Positions 8,583-18,304 are shown, numbered from the stretch's first letter. The stretch: 64,000 nt of DNA from Pseudomonas saponiphila (GCF_900105185.1 NZ_FNTJ01000002.1:2108001-2172000), one strand, 5' to 3'. Notes: generated by a model not told the origin, from the letters alone. Translations and numbers: made by a program.

Positions 8583-11500
8583 ATGACTTCCGAATCGCCC
8601 GCTATCGATCAACTGCTGAAAAACCTCGATCACGCCATGCTCGCCGACCGCCACCGCTTGCGTCGGCAGTTGCTTGAACTGCGCAAGAAGCCCGACGAGG
8701 CCAAGCTCGCCCAGTGGCTGGAGCGGATGCAGGCGTCGTGCAACCTGGTGACGGCGCGGCGTGCCAGCGTGCCGCCGATTCGCTATGACGACAGCCTGCC
8801 GATCGCCGCCAAGCGCGATGAGATCAAGGACGCGCTGCTCAAGCATCAGGTGCTGATCATCGCCGGCGAGACTGGCTCGGGGAAAACTACCCAGCTGCCG
8901 AAGATCTGCCTGGAGATCGGTCGCGGCCAGCACGGCCTGATCGGCCACACCCAGCCCCGGCGGATCGCTGCCCGCAGCGTTGCCAGTCGGGTCGCCGAAG
9001 AGCTGGCCACGCCCCTGGGTTCGTTGGTGGGCTACCAGGTGCGCTTCGAGGATCAGAGCGACTCCAGCACCCTGATCAAGCTGATGACCGACGGCATCCT
9101 GCTGGCGGAAACCCAGAACGATCGTTTTCTCGAACGCTACGACACGATCATCGTCGACGAGGCCCACGAGCGCAGCCTGAACATCGACTTCCTCCTCGGC
9201 TACCTCAAGACCCTGTTGCCACGGCGCCCGGACCTGAAGGTCATCATCACCTCGGCGACCATCGACCTGGAGCGCTTCTCCAAGCATTTCGACAACGCGC
9301 CGATCGTCGAAGTCTCCGGGCGCACCTTCCCGGTGGAAACCTGGTATCGCCCCCTGACCCTGGAGCAGGACGAGGAGGGCAACCGGGTCGAGGACGACCT
9401 CACGGTGGATCAGGCGATCCTTGCCACCCTGGATGAAATCGCCGCCTACGAGCGCAGTGAACGCCGCAGCCCCGGAGACGTGCTGGTGTTCCTGCCGGGC
9501 GAGCGGGAGATCCGCGACGCCGCGGAAATGCTGCGCGAGGCCCAGCTCAAGCACACCGAGATCCTGCCGCTGTACGCGCGCCTGTCGCCGGCGGAACAGC
9601 AGCGGATCTTCCAGTCCCATCCGGGCCGGCGCGTGGTGCTGGCGACCAACGTCGCGGAAACCTCGCTGACCGTGCCGGGCATCCGCTATGTGATCGACAG
9701 CGGCACCGCGCGCATCAGTCGCTACAGCTACCGGGCCAAGGTCCAGCGCCTGCCCATCGAGGCGGTGTCCCAGGCCAGTGCCAACCAGCGTAAAGGCCGC
9801 TGTGGCCGGGTCGAACCGGGGATCTGCGTGCGCCTGTACAGCGAGGAGGATTTCCTCGGCCGGCCGGAGTTCACCGATCCGGAGATCCTGCGCACCAACC
9901 TGGCGGCGGTGATCCTGCAGATGCTCCATCTGCGCCTGGGTGAAATCACCGCGTTCCCGTTTATCGAACCGCCGGATGGTAAGGCCATCAGCGACGGTTT
10001 CAACTTGCTGCAAGAACTCTCGGCCGTGGACCGCAACGGCCAGCTGACGCCCCTGGGCCGACAACTGGCGCGCCTGCCGGTGGACCCGCGCATGGGCCGC
10101 ATGCTGCTGGAAGCGGCCAAGCTCGGCAGTCTCCAGGAAGTACTGATCGTTGCCAGTGCGATGTCGATCCAGGACCCCCGCGAACGTCCGCCGGAGCGCC
10201 AGCAGGCCGCCGATCAGGCCCACGCGCAATGGAAGGACGTGGACTCGGACTTCGCCGGGCTGGTCAACCTGTGGCGCGGCTTCGAAGAACAGCGCCAGGC
10301 CCTGACCGCCAGCCCGTTGCGCAACTGGTGCCGCAAGAACTTCCTGAATTACCTGCGCCTGCGCGAGTGGCGCGACTCGCACCGGCAACTGAGCCTGATC
10401 TGTCGCGACCTGCAACTGAGCCTGAACAAGGAACCGGCGGACTACCCGAAACTGCACAAGGCGGTGCTGGTGGGGCTGCTCAGCCAGATCGGCCAGAAGA
10501 CCGAGGACGGCGACTACCTCGGGGCTCGTCAGCGGCGTTTCTGGGTCCATCCGTCCTCGGGCCTGGGCAAGAAGCGTCCGCAATGGCTGATGACCGCCGA
10601 GCTGGTGGAAACCACCAAGCTCTATGCGCGCATGGTGGCCAAGATCGAGCCGGACTGGATCGAGCCCCTGGCTGGCCATCTGGTGAAGAAGAACCACTTC
10701 GAGCCCCATTGGGAGAAGAAGCGCGGCCAGGTGGTGGCCTACGAGCAGATCACCCTGTTCGGCTTGATCGTGGTCGGGCGCCGGCCGGTGCACTACGGCC
10801 CGGTGGACCCGGTGGTGTCCCGCGAGTTGTTTATCCGCGAGGCCCTGGTGCGCGGCGAGATCCAGTCCAAGGCCAAGTGCCTGAGCGCCAACACCCAGTT
10901 GCTGGAGCAGCTCGACGCCCTGGAAGCCAAGGCTCGGCGCCGCGACATCCTGGCGGACGAGGAAACCCTGTTCGCCTTCTACGACGAGCGCCTGCCGGCG
11001 GAGATCCACCAGACCGCGACCTTCGACAGCTGGTACCGGGTGCACAGCCAGAAGAACCCGCAGTTGCTGATCATGCGCGAGGAAGACGTGCTGGCCCGCG
11101 AGGCCAGCGAAGTCACCGCCAAGCAGTACCCGGACACCCTGCATATCGGCGATCTGGAACTGGCCCTGAGTTATCACTTCGAGCCCAACCATCCCCGCGA
11201 CGGCGTGACCCTGCGGGTGCCGGCGCCGCTGCTGCCGGCGTTGCCGGCCGAACGCCTGGAATGGCTGGTGCCGGGGCTGATCGAGGCCAAGTGCATTGCC
11301 CTGGTGCGCAACCTGCCCAAGGCCCTGCGCAAGAACTTCGTACCGGTGCCGGACTTCGTCAAGGCGGCCCTGCAGCGCATGGTCTTCGCCGAAGGTTCGT
11401 TGCCCCAGGCCCTGGGCCGCGAGTTGCTGCGCATGACCGGTGCGCGGGTCAGCGACGAAGCCTGGAGCGAAGCCGCGCAGCAGGTGGAAAGCCACCTGCG

Positions 11501-12494
11501 GATGAACCTGGAAATCGTCGACGCCCAGGGCAAGTTCCTCGGCGAAGGTCGTGACCTGGCCGAACTGACCGCGCGTTTCGCCGAAGCCAGCCAGGCTGCC
11601 CTGGCGGTGCCGCAGACCGCCAAGAGCCAGCAGCCGGTGGAAGCCCGTGTGTTTGCCGCGGTCGCGGAAAAGACCCAGCAGAAGATCGCCGGCCTGTCGA
11701 TGACGGTGTACCCGGCCCTGGTGGAAGAGGCCGGGACGGTCAAGGAAGGGCGCTTCTCCACCGCCGCCGAAGCCGAGTTCCAGCATCGCCGGGCCCTGCA
11801 GCGCCTGCTGCTGCAGCAACTGGCCGAGCCGGCCAAGTTCCTGCGCGGCAAGTTGCCGGGGCTGACCGAGCTGGGCCTGCTGTACCGCGAGCTGGGCCGG
11901 GTCGATGCGCTGGTGGAGGACATTCTCCTGGCCAGCCTTGACAGCTGCATCCTCGACGGCGAGGCCAGCCTGCCCCGGGACGGCGCCGGGCTGGCCTCCC
12001 TGGCCGAGCGCAAGCGCGGCGCCTGGACCGAGCATGCCGAGCGCCTGGCGCGCCTGACCTTGGAGATTCTCAAGCTCTGGCACGGCCTGCAAAAACGCTT
12101 CAAGGGCAAGATCGACCTGGCCCAGGCCGTGGCGCTCAATGACATCAAGTCGCAGTTGGCGAACCTGGTGTACCCGGGCTTTGTCCGGGAAACCCCGGCC
12201 CTGTGGCTCAAGGAACTGCCGCGCTACCTCAAGGCGGTGGAGCTGCGTTTCGAGAAGCTCGGCAGTCAGGTGCAGAAGGATCGGGTCTGGAGCACCGAGC
12301 TGGCCGGTCTGTGGAGCCAGTACCAGACCCGTGCCCAGAAACATGCCCAGGAAGGCAAGCGCGATCCGCAGTTGGAGCTGTACCGCTGGTGGCTGGAGGA
12401 GTACCGGGTGTCCCTGTTCGCCCAGCAACTGGGGACCAAGGTGCCGATTTCCGACAAGCGCCTGAACAAGCAATGGAGCCTGGTCGACGCCTGA
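8583..12494 (+). CDS. hrpA: ATP-dependent RNA helicase HrpA
   Basis: 1303 aa, the expected HrpA length. DEAH-box helicase acting on RNA; in other bacteria it is linked to mRNA processing and rescue of stalled ribosomes. Motif I GETGSGKT is at about residues 95-102 and motif II DEAH at 192-195. Motif III appears as SAT in ITSATIDLERF, and motif VI as QRKGRCGR. After the helicase core come the helicase-associated (HA2) and OB-fold regions, then the long C-terminal extension (about 700 onward) specific to HrpA. The long antisense open frames opposite it are GC-bias shadows. Confidence 0.97.
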   Translation: MTSESPAIDQLLKNLDHAMLADRHRLRRQLLELRKKPDEAKLAQWLERMQASCNLVTARRASVPPIRYDDSLPIAAKRDEIKDALLKHQVLIIAGETGSGKTTQLPKICLEIGRGQHGLIGHTQPRRIAARSVASRVAEELATPLGSLVGYQVRFEDQSDSSTLIKLMTDGILLAETQNDRFLERYDTIIVDEAHERSLNIDFLLGYLKTLLPRRPDLKVIITSATIDLERFSKHFDNAPIVEVSGRTFPVETWYRPLTLEQDEEGNRVEDDLTVDQAILATLDEIAAYERSERRSPGDVLVFLPGEREIRDAAEMLREAQLKHTEILPLYARLSPAEQQRIFQSHPGRRVVLATNVAETSLTVPGIRYVIDSGTARISRYSYRAKVQRLPIEAVSQASANQRKGRCGRVEPGICVRLYSEEDFLGRPEFTDPEILRTNLAAVILQMLHLRLGEITAFPFIEPPDGKAISDGFNLLQELSAVDRNGQLTPLGRQLARLPVDPRMGRMLLEAAKLGSLQEVLIVASAMSIQDPRERPPERQQAADQAHAQWKDVDSDFAGLVNLWRGFEEQRQALTASPLRNWCRKNFLNYLRLREWRDSHRQLSLICRDLQLSLNKEPADYPKLHKAVLVGLLSQIGQKTEDGDYLGARQRRFWVHPSSGLGKKRPQWLMTAELVETTKLYARMVAKIEPDWIEPLAGHLVKKNHFEPHWEKKRGQVVAYEQITLFGLIVVGRRPVHYGPVDPVVSRELFIREALVRGEIQSKAKCLSANTQLLEQLDALEAKARRRDILADEETLFAFYDERLPAEIHQTATFDSWYRVHSQKNPQLLIMREEDVLAREASEVTAKQYPDTLHIGDLELALSYHFEPNHPRDGVTLRVPAPLLPALPAERLEWLVPGLIEAKCIALVRNLPKALRKNFVPVPDFVKAALQRMVFAEGSLPQALGRELLRMTGARVSDEAWSEAAQQVESHLRMNLEIVDAQGKFLGEGRDLAELTARFAEASQAALAVPQTAKSQQPVEARVFAAVAEKTQQKIAGLSMTVYPALVEEAGTVKEGRFSTAAEAEFQHRRALQRLLLQQLAEPAKFLRGKLPGLTELGLLYRELGRVDALVEDILLASLDSCILDGEASLPRDGAGLASLAERKRGAWTEHAERLARLTLEILKLWHGLQKRFKGKIDLAQAVALNDIKSQLANLVYPGFVRETPALWLKELPRYLKAVELRFEKLGSQVQKDRVWSTELAGLWSQYQTRAQKHAQEGKRDPQLELYRWWLEEYRVSLFAQQLGTKVPISDKRLNKQWSLVDA

Positions 12495-12729
12495 GCCAGG
12501 CACCCCCGTGCAGGGTCGGCTCCGTCGATCCTGCAATTGCGGCGAAAGATCGGTGGTTATGGCAAACTCCGCCGTCATAAATGCCGGCCCCGGTTATCTG
12601 CACCCCAGCCAGCCTGGGCGGATCGGAATAAAGCGATGCCAGGAACGCCTCCTTCAGCGGGAGTCGTCCCTTTACGGTTTGGCACGACGGTGCCAATACC
12701 TTCTGCCTCAACACATTAGAGGAACGACC

Positions 12730-13851
12730 GTGCATAACGTCGTCATCAGCGGCACCGGCCTGTTTACCCCGGCCAACAGCATCTCCAACGAAGAGCTGGT
12801 GGAGTCTTTCAACACCTACGTCCAGCAGTTCAACAGCGACAACGCGGCAGCCATCGAGCGCGGCGAAGTGCAGGCCCTGACTGAATCCAACGCCGCTTTC
12901 ATCGAAAAAGCCTCCGGGATCAAGAGCCGCTTCGTCATGGACAAGGCCGGCATCCTCGACCCGCAACGCATGGTTCCGAACCTGCCGGAGCGTTCCAACG
13001 ACGAGTGGTCGGTGCTCTGCCAGATGGCCGTGGCCGCCGCCGAGCAAGCCTTGCAACGGGCCGGCAAGACTGCCGCTGACATCGACGGGGTGATCGTCGC
13101 CTGCTCCAACCTGCAGCGCGCCTACCCGGCCATCGCCATCGAAGTCCAGGCTGCACTGGGCATCCAGGGCTTCGGTTTCGACATGAACGTGGCCTGCTCC
13201 TCGGCAACCTTCGGCATCCAGGCCGCTTGCAACAGCGTGCAGCTGGGTCAGGCCCGGGCGATCCTGATGGTCAACCCGGAAGTCTGCACCGGGCACCTGA
13301 ACTTCCGTGACCGCGACAGCCACTTCATCTTCGGCGACGCCGCCACCGCGGTGATCATCGAGCGCGCCGACCTGGCCACCTCCAAGCACCAGTTCGAGAT
13401 CGTCAGCACCAAGCTGCTGACCCAGTTCTCCAACAACATCCGCAACAACTTCGGCTTCCTCAACCGCGCGGCAGAAGAGGGCGTCGGTGCCCGCGACAAG
13501 CTGTTCGTCCAGGAAGGCCGCAAGGTGTTCCGCGACGTGTGCCCGATGGTGGCCGAGCTGATCGCCACCCACTTGGCGGAAAACCAGCTCAATGTCGGCG
13601 ACGTCAAGCGCTTCTGGCTGCACCAGGCCAACCTCAGCATGAACCACCTGATCGTCAAGAAGCTCCTGGGCCGCGAAGCCTCGGTGGAAGAGGCGCCGGT
13701 GATTCTCGATACCTACGCCAACACCAGTTCGGCCGGCTCGGTGATTGCCTTCCACAAGTACCAGGATGACCTGGCCAGCGGTTCCCTGGCGGTGCTCAGC
13801 TCCTTTGGCGCCGGTTATTCGATCGGCAGCGTCCTGCTGCGCAAGCGTTGA
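12730..13851 (+). CDS. Beta-ketoacyl-ACP synthase III family protein (PA3286-like)
   Basis: 373 aa. A FabH-family thiolase-fold enzyme that condenses an acyl-CoA with malonyl-ACP. The active-site cysteine is seen in MNVACSSATFGIQAAC; the histidine in FWLHQANLSMN and asparagine in DTYANTSSAGS complete the Cys-His-Asn triad. It is longer than housekeeping FabH (about 320 aa) and matches in length and neighbours the PA3286 enzyme reported to draw octanoyl-CoA from beta-oxidation into fatty acid synthesis (from memory). I chose GTG 12730 because AGAGGAACG lies just upstream; the open frame continues far upstream without a site. Confidence 0.9.
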   Translation: MHNVVISGTGLFTPANSISNEELVESFNTYVQQFNSDNAAAIERGEVQALTESNAAFIEKASGIKSRFVMDKAGILDPQRMVPNLPERSNDEWSVLCQMAVAAAEQALQRAGKTAADIDGVIVACSNLQRAYPAIAIEVQAALGIQGFGFDMNVACSSATFGIQAACNSVQLGQARAILMVNPEVCTGHLNFRDRDSHFIFGDAATAVIIERADLATSKHQFEIVSTKLLTQFSNNIRNNFGFLNRAAEEGVGARDKLFVQEGRKVFRDVCPMVAELIATHLAENQLNVGDVKRFWLHQANLSMNHLIVKKLLGREASVEEAPVILDTYANTSSAGSVIAFHKYQDDLASGSLAVLSSFGAGYSIGSVLLRKR

Positions 13852-13864
13852 TCTAGGCTGATTC

Positions 13865-13903
13865 GGGTGTGGCGCCGGGCGCTATTGGCGCGTCACACCC
13901 TTT
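13865..13903 (+). terminator. Probable terminator after the KAS III gene
   Basis: GGGTGTG (13865) pairs with CACACCC (ending 13900), extended by GCGC-type pairing inside, followed by TTT. It lies 13 bp after the stop and 30 bp before the sigma factor gene. Confidence 0.55.
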
Positions 13904-13931
13904 CAAACCTGCATGATTGAACGAGGCACGA

Positions 13932-14546
13932 ATGGCTGCTGCTGATGACGCGCAACTGCTAGAGCGCCTTTTGGCGGGTGAGCAAAAGGCTTACAAGGAA
14001 CTGGTCAGTACCTACCAGAGCGCCATGCGCGCGGTGGCTTACGCGATTGTCGGCAATCGCCATGCCGACGAAGTGGTGCAGGATGCCTGGCTGTCGGTGG
14101 TGCGCAATCTGGCGGGCTTTCAGGGGCGCTCCAGCCTCAAGACCTGGCTGCTGACCATCACCGCCAATGCGGCCAAGGGCCGCTACAAGCAAAATCGCCG
14201 GGAAGTGTTGCTCGATGACCTGCCCGCGCCCCATGGCACCGTCGGCGACGAGCGTTTCTCTTCCACGGATGGCCACTGGCTGGTGGCGCCTTTCGCCTGG
14301 CACGAAGACACCCCCGAAGCCTTGCTGACCGAATCCGAGCTGCGCGACTGCCTGGAGCACACCCTGCTCAGCCTCTCGGAACTGCAAAGCAGCGTCCTGC
14401 TGCTGCGCGAGCGCCAGGGCCTGGAACTGGAAGAAATCTGTAATCTTCTGGGGCTCACGCTCTCCAATGTCCGGGTGCTGTTGCATCGGGCACGTCTGAA
14501 GGTCTTCGCCACCGTGGAGCATTTTGAGGAAACCGGCCAATGCTGA
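13932..14546 (+). CDS. ECF-type RNA polymerase sigma factor
   Basis: 204 aa with both ECF domains. Region 2 (about residues 10-80) includes YAIVGNRHADEVVQDAWLSV, and region 4 (about 135-195) ends in an HTH with LNVRVLLHRAR-like spacing (LTLSNVRVLLHRARLKV). A linker of about 50 residues separates them. ATG 13932 follows GAGG; a TTG five codons upstream is less likely. Its stop overlaps the start of the anti-sigma gene by 7 bp, implying translational coupling. The gene order matches PA3285-PA3284, so the pair is probably self-regulating; the inducing signal is unknown. Confidence 0.92.
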   Translation: MAAADDAQLLERLLAGEQKAYKELVSTYQSAMRAVAYAIVGNRHADEVVQDAWLSVVRNLAGFQGRSSLKTWLLTITANAAKGRYKQNRREVLLDDLPAPHGTVGDERFSSTDGHWLVAPFAWHEDTPEALLTESELRDCLEHTLLSLSELQSSVLLLRERQGLELEEICNLLGLTLSNVRVLLHRARLKVFATVEHFEETGQC

Positions 14547-14773
14547 CCTGTAAGGAACAAGTGGCGCGATCCAGTGATTATCTCGACGGCCAGTTGAGCT
14601 TTCGCGAGCGCCTGATGGTGCGCCATCACCTGCTGTTCTGCCCCAATTGCCGGCGTTTCATTCGGCAGATGCGCCTGCTCCAGGCCACCTTGCGGGTGCT
14701 GCCGGAGCCACCCCTGGAGGGCTTGGATGCCTTGGCCGAGCGTCTGGCGACGCAACGCAGCAAGGACGTCTGA
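14540..14773 (+). CDS. Zinc-finger-type anti-sigma factor (short, soluble)
   Basis: 77 aa, starting inside the sigma gene. It holds a zf-HC2 / ZAS-like motif: C4 near the start, then H32-H33 and CPNC (C37, C40) in RHHLLFCPNCRRF. It has no transmembrane segment, so it would be a cytoplasmic anti-sigma factor rather than a membrane sensor. The role is inferred from the motif and the overlap with the ECF gene. Confidence 0.85.
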   Translation: MLTCKEQVARSSDYLDGQLSFRERLMVRHHLLFCPNCRRFIRQMRLLQATLRVLPEPPLEGLDALAERLATQRSKDV

Positions 14774-14852
14774 GAGGACAAAACACAGGCCGACGCGGCG
14801 ACGACGAACGGATGATGGGGGGCGTTGCCCCGCGCCGGACTGTTGAAACCCG

Positions 14853-14882
14853 GCAGACGCTGCTCGCGCGAGCAGCGTCTGC
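14853..14882. terminator. Perfect 30-bp palindrome between convergent genes
   Basis: GCAGACGCTGCTCG, CG, and its exact reverse complement. It sits between the anti-sigma gene and the convergent porin gene, 19 bp from the porin stop. There is no T-run on either side; it may be a bidirectional terminator or a REP-like hairpin. Confidence 0.5.
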
Positions 14883-14900
14883 GGTGTACGAGCTGGTCGC

Positions 14901-16223
14901 TTAGAACTTGGCTTCGGCGTCCAGTTGCAGGGTGTTGGTATTGGCGTCGCGCTGGGTGCGGCTGGAGTAGTCGGCCTTGGTCAGGAAGTAGGTAGCGCCC
15001 AGGGCGAAGTTCTTGTCGATGTCGTAGCCGACCTTGAACTTGTGGCCACGGGAACCGGTGGTGCCGTTGGCGAAGTCGGAGTCGGTAAAGGCACCGACCA
15101 CGGCATTGCGCTGCACGTCGCGGTAGTTGTAGTCGAGGTTGAAGCCGAACACTTTCGACTTGGCGCCCAGCAGCCAGGCGGTGTCCTGATCGTTCACCGC
15201 ATCGTTGTTCTTCACGTACTGGCCGTAGAACGACAGCGGCATCGGCAGGCCGCCGATGTCGATCTGGCTGAAGCCTTCGTACAGGCGGAACTGGTTGTCC
15301 GCCGAGTTGCCGTTGACCGCCAGGGCGCAAGGGGTGGAGGTGCCGGTGCAACGGCTGTCCTTGTCGTTCTGGTAGGCATAGACGCTGCCGCCGACGGTCA
15401 GCTTCAGGTTGTCGGTGATGGCGAAGCGGCTACCCAGTTGGCCGGCGGTCAGGCGCAGGTCGTGACGGAACTGCACGCCTTCACCGTCGACGTTGTCCTT
15501 GAGGCTGTAGTTGCCCAGGCTGCCGAACAGCTCGGCGCTACCGCCCAGCGGGTATTTGTAGGTGACGGCCAGGCCTTCAGGGTTGATGTCACTGTCCCAG
15601 ATCACGTCGCCCATGCTGACCCAGGGTTGCAGCATCTTGCCGCCGATCACGTGCAGGTTCTTGACCGCGTCCGGGTGATAGTCGATGTAGCCCAGGTCCA
15701 GCCAGATCTGTTTCTTGTCGAAGTAGTTGTCCATGTCCTGGTTAGTGGAGCGGGCATCGTCGCCGCCGCCGGTGGCGATGCGGATGCCGGTGTCCACCTG
15801 CGGGTTGATCTCGCTGTAGGCGCCCAGGCGCGCACGGATGCGCTGACGATCCTTGTCGCGGCCGCCGTTGTTGGCTTCGCCGTCGATCTTGACGGTTTCC
15901 TGGCGGATTCGAACGTCGCCCTTGAACTGCGTCTTGGCCGCCCAGGCCAGCTTCTGGTCGAAGGCGCTGAGCTCGTTGGCTTTCTTGGCGGCTGCGGCCA
16001 CTTGTTCGTTGGTTTCTTGCTGCGCTTGCTGAGCGATTTGCTGGGCCTTCTGATCCTTGGCCAGTTCGGCTTGCAGCTCCATGTACTGCGCCTGGGAAAT
16101 CGAGCCGTTGGCCTTGAGCATGTCGAGCAGTTTGGCGTCGACCGCAGCACTGGCGGGAACGCTCATGGCCAGTAACAGGCCACCACACAGGGCCGCCGCG
16201 GTTTTCGTGGAAGCAAGACGCAT
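14901..16223 (-). CDS. Putative outer-membrane porin
   Basis: 440 aa. A signal peptide (MRLASTKTAAALCGGLLLAM, cleaved after ASA) is followed by a short helical, coiled-coil-like region (about residues 45-85, rich in Q, A and K). A long beta-rich domain then alternates aromatic and polar residues. The layout matches the Pfam putative porin family in Pseudomonas. I start at ATG 16223, preceded by GGAG; the frame reads 16 codons further without a site. The last residue is phenylalanine, typical of BAM substrates. Substrate unknown. It is convergent with the sigma/anti-sigma pair, so a regulatory link is only a guess. Confidence 0.82.
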   Translation of the reverse strand: MRLASTKTAAALCGGLLLAMSVPASAAVDAKLLDMLKANGSISQAQYMELQAELAKDQKAQQIAQQAQQETNEQVAAAAKKANELSAFDQKLAWAAKTQFKGDVRIRQETVKIDGEANNGGRDKDRQRIRARLGAYSEINPQVDTGIRIATGGGDDARSTNQDMDNYFDKKQIWLDLGYIDYHPDAVKNLHVIGGKMLQPWVSMGDVIWDSDINPEGLAVTYKYPLGGSAELFGSLGNYSLKDNVDGEGVQFRHDLRLTAGQLGSRFAITDNLKLTVGGSVYAYQNDKDSRCTGTSTPCALAVNGNSADNQFRLYEGFSQIDIGGLPMPLSFYGQYVKNNDAVNDQDTAWLLGAKSKVFGFNLDYNYRDVQRNAVVGAFTDSDFANGTTGSRGHKFKVGYDIDKNFALGATYFLTKADYSSRTQRDANTNTLQLDAEAKF

Positions 16224-16554
16224 AGCAATCTCCGAAGGTAAGAGTGGATGGCTCAACCATCCAGGACACAACCGACCTGTGCAGATCGGAAAACAGTGGT
16301 CGGGTAGAACCCGGCGCTCTAAAAACAGGCGCCAGTATCACGATGGTTTATGACAGCGGGGTGGCAAAGTAATGGCGTGTCGATGACGATTGCTGACTGC
16401 AATTCCCCCTGTGCGGGGGCGTTGTCGGTGTCGGAGAAGGGGGGAGGTCGAGGGGCGATCAGCCGCCGTTCAGCGGGCCGGTGTCGCGCAGCAAGAGGTC
16501 GGAGAACCGGGGCGGATGGCTTGGCCCGAGCTCGGGGCTCGGGCCTGGCGGCGG

Positions 16555-16956
16555 TCAGGGGCAGGTGGTTTCGTGCAGGTACAGCCACTGCGCCGTGTTG
16601 TTCTGGACACGGATGATCGCCAGGGACAGGCGCGAGGTTTCGAGCGAGTCCAGGCGCTGGATTTCCTTGTAGCGGATCGCCGCGCACAGGCCTTCCTGCC
16701 ACACGCAATGCAGATCGCTGAGCCTGATTTCCAGCCCCGGGCGCTTGCCCAGGCCCGTGTGAAACAGCTGTTGCACCTGCTCGCGGCCGATCAGGGCGCC
16801 GCCGGTGGTGACCATCTGGAAGTCTTCGGCCAGCAACGCCAGCAAGGGGTCGAGACAGGCCGCGCCGTCCCCCTGCCGGTTGCTGAAGACGCTGTGAATC
16901 AGTTGGTGAATCTGGTGCACGCTGTGTTGCGCTTGTTCAATGATCGAGTTGGGCAT
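16555..16956 (-). CDS. NTF2-like / SnoaL-type small protein
   Basis: 133 aa with a nuclear transport factor 2-like fold signature: an N-terminal helix pair, LLALLAEDFQMVTTGG, and a C-terminal strand WLYLHETTC. It starts inside the MFS gene (20-bp overlap), so the two are translationally coupled. The biochemical role is unknown; such proteins can be isomerases, binding proteins or enzyme partners. A second NTF2-like gene in this window (63202) is also joined to a transporter. Confidence 0.8.
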   Translation of the reverse strand: MPNSIIEQAQHSVHQIHQLIHSVFSNRQGDGAACLDPLLALLAEDFQMVTTGGALIGREQVQQLFHTGLGKRPGLEIRLSDLHCVWQEGLCAAIRYKEIQRLDSLETSRLSLAIIRVQNNTAQWLYLHETTCP

Positions 16957-18304
16957 GGGTGGCCTTCATGGTGGGGAGTTGGTTCAGGGTCAGCAGCGGC
17001 AGCAGACCGGCTGCGGCGGCCAGCAACAGGCTCAGGTGGTAGGCGCCGCTGGCGTCGGTGTAAGCCAGCAGCAGGTTGTAGAGCATCAGCAACCAGGCGG
17101 CGCCAAGGCTGAAGGCCATCTGCCGGTTGATGTTCCAGATCACGCTGGCCTGGTGCGTATCGGCGCCGTCGAAGTCCAGCAGGGCGGTGGTTTGCGCGGT
17201 GTTGGCGCCGGCACCGCCGCCCAGGCCCATCAGCAGGTAGGCCGCCATCAGCAACGGCAGGTCGGCTGCCGAGTCGACCCAGCACAGGCAGGCGATGCCG
17301 GCGCTGTGCAGCACCAGGGCCATGGCGAACAGCCGCGCGGCGCCCAGGCGGTTGTAGCCGCGCCCGCCCGCCAGCATCGCCAGCAGCGCGCCGGCGGCGT
17401 ACAGCAGCATGAACATGCCGCTGTGCCGGGCGCTCAGGTGCAGGTGCTCCTGGAGGAAGAACAGGCTCAGCAGATTGACCCCGGTGAAGATCCCCGGAAT
17501 GGCGTGATAGATCGCCACCGACAGGCCCAGGCGCGGGTGTTTCAGCAGCCGCAGTTCGACAATGGGCCGGGCGCAGGACTTGCAGTGACGCCGATAGCAC
17601 TCGGCCAATAGCAGCCCGACGAGCAGGCTCGGTGCCGCCTGATACGCCGGGTAGCCGCTGCCGTACAGCGACATGCCCAGCAGCAGGCCAGCCAGGCTCG
17701 CGCTCACCAGCAGCAGGCCGCGCAGGTCCGGGCGATCCACGGGCGCTGCGCGTTCAGGGGCGATCCAGCACCAGGACAGCAGCGCCGCCAGCAGCGACAG
17801 CGGCAGGCTGGCGAAGAACACCCAGCGCCAGGAGCCGTGATCGACAATCGCCCCGCCCAGCGTCGGCGACAGCGCCGGCGCCAGCAGGGCCACGGCCATC
17901 ACCAGGGTGGAAATCCGCGAGCGTTGCCCGCCCTGGAACAGGTTGAAGGTCAGCGCCTGCCCCAGGGGAATCAGCAGGCCGCCGGCCATGCCCTGGACCA
18001 GCCGCCAGAACACCAGCGACATGAAGCTGTCGGCCAGCCCGCACATCAGCCCTGCGCCGCTGAACAGCAGCATCGAGGCGCAGAGCACCTGGCGGTTGCC
18101 GAAGCGCCCGGCCAGCCAGGTGCTGACGGCGATCACCAGGGTCAGGCCAAGGATGTAGGCGTTGGCCACCCAGGCCACGGCGGCGCTGGACACCTGCAAG
18201 TGGCTGGCAATGCTGGGCAGGGCCACCGCCGACATGAAGATGTTGACGCAATCGATAAAGAACCCGAGGAGAAATACCACCGCCACTTTGTATCTGTAAG
18301 TCAT
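16937..18304 (-). CDS. MFS transporter, DHA2-like
   Basis: 455 aa, about 14 hydrophobic segments. The first helix contains FFIDCVNIFMSAVALPSIA, followed by the loop motif WLAGRFGNRQVL between TM2 and TM3, typical of EmrB/QacA-type drug:proton antiporters. The LysR gene at 18395 is divergent with 90 bp between, so it is the likely regulator. The overlap with the NTF2-like gene downstream suggests both serve one compound. Substrate unknown. Confidence 0.88.
   Translation of the reverse strand: MTYRYKVAVVFLLGFFIDCVNIFMSAVALPSIASHLQVSSAAVAWVANAYILGLTLVIAVSTWLAGRFGNRQVLCASMLLFSGAGLMCGLADSFMSLVFWRLVQGMAGGLLIPLGQALTFNLFQGGQRSRISTLVMAVALLAPALSPTLGGAIVDHGSWRWVFFASLPLSLLAALLSWCWIAPERAAPVDRPDLRGLLLVSASLAGLLLGMSLYGSGYPAYQAAPSLLVGLLLAECYRRHCKSCARPIVELRLLKHPRLGLSVAIYHAIPGIFTGVNLLSLFFLQEHLHLSARHSGMFMLLYAAGALLAMLAGGRGYNRLGAARLFAMALVLHSAGIACLCWVDSAADLPLLMAAYLLMGLGGGAGANTAQTTALLDFDGADTHQASVIWNINRQMAFSLGAAWLLMLYNLLLAYTDASGAYHLSLLLAAAAGLLPLLTLNQLPTMKATHAQLDH

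Noticed and set aside
8364..12578. An antisense open frame of about 1400 codons opposite hrpA.
   Set aside because: High GC3 on the coding strand leaves the opposite frame open. The translation is low-complexity (rich in Q, G, L, R), without domains or a ribosome site, while the hrpA frame has all helicase motifs.
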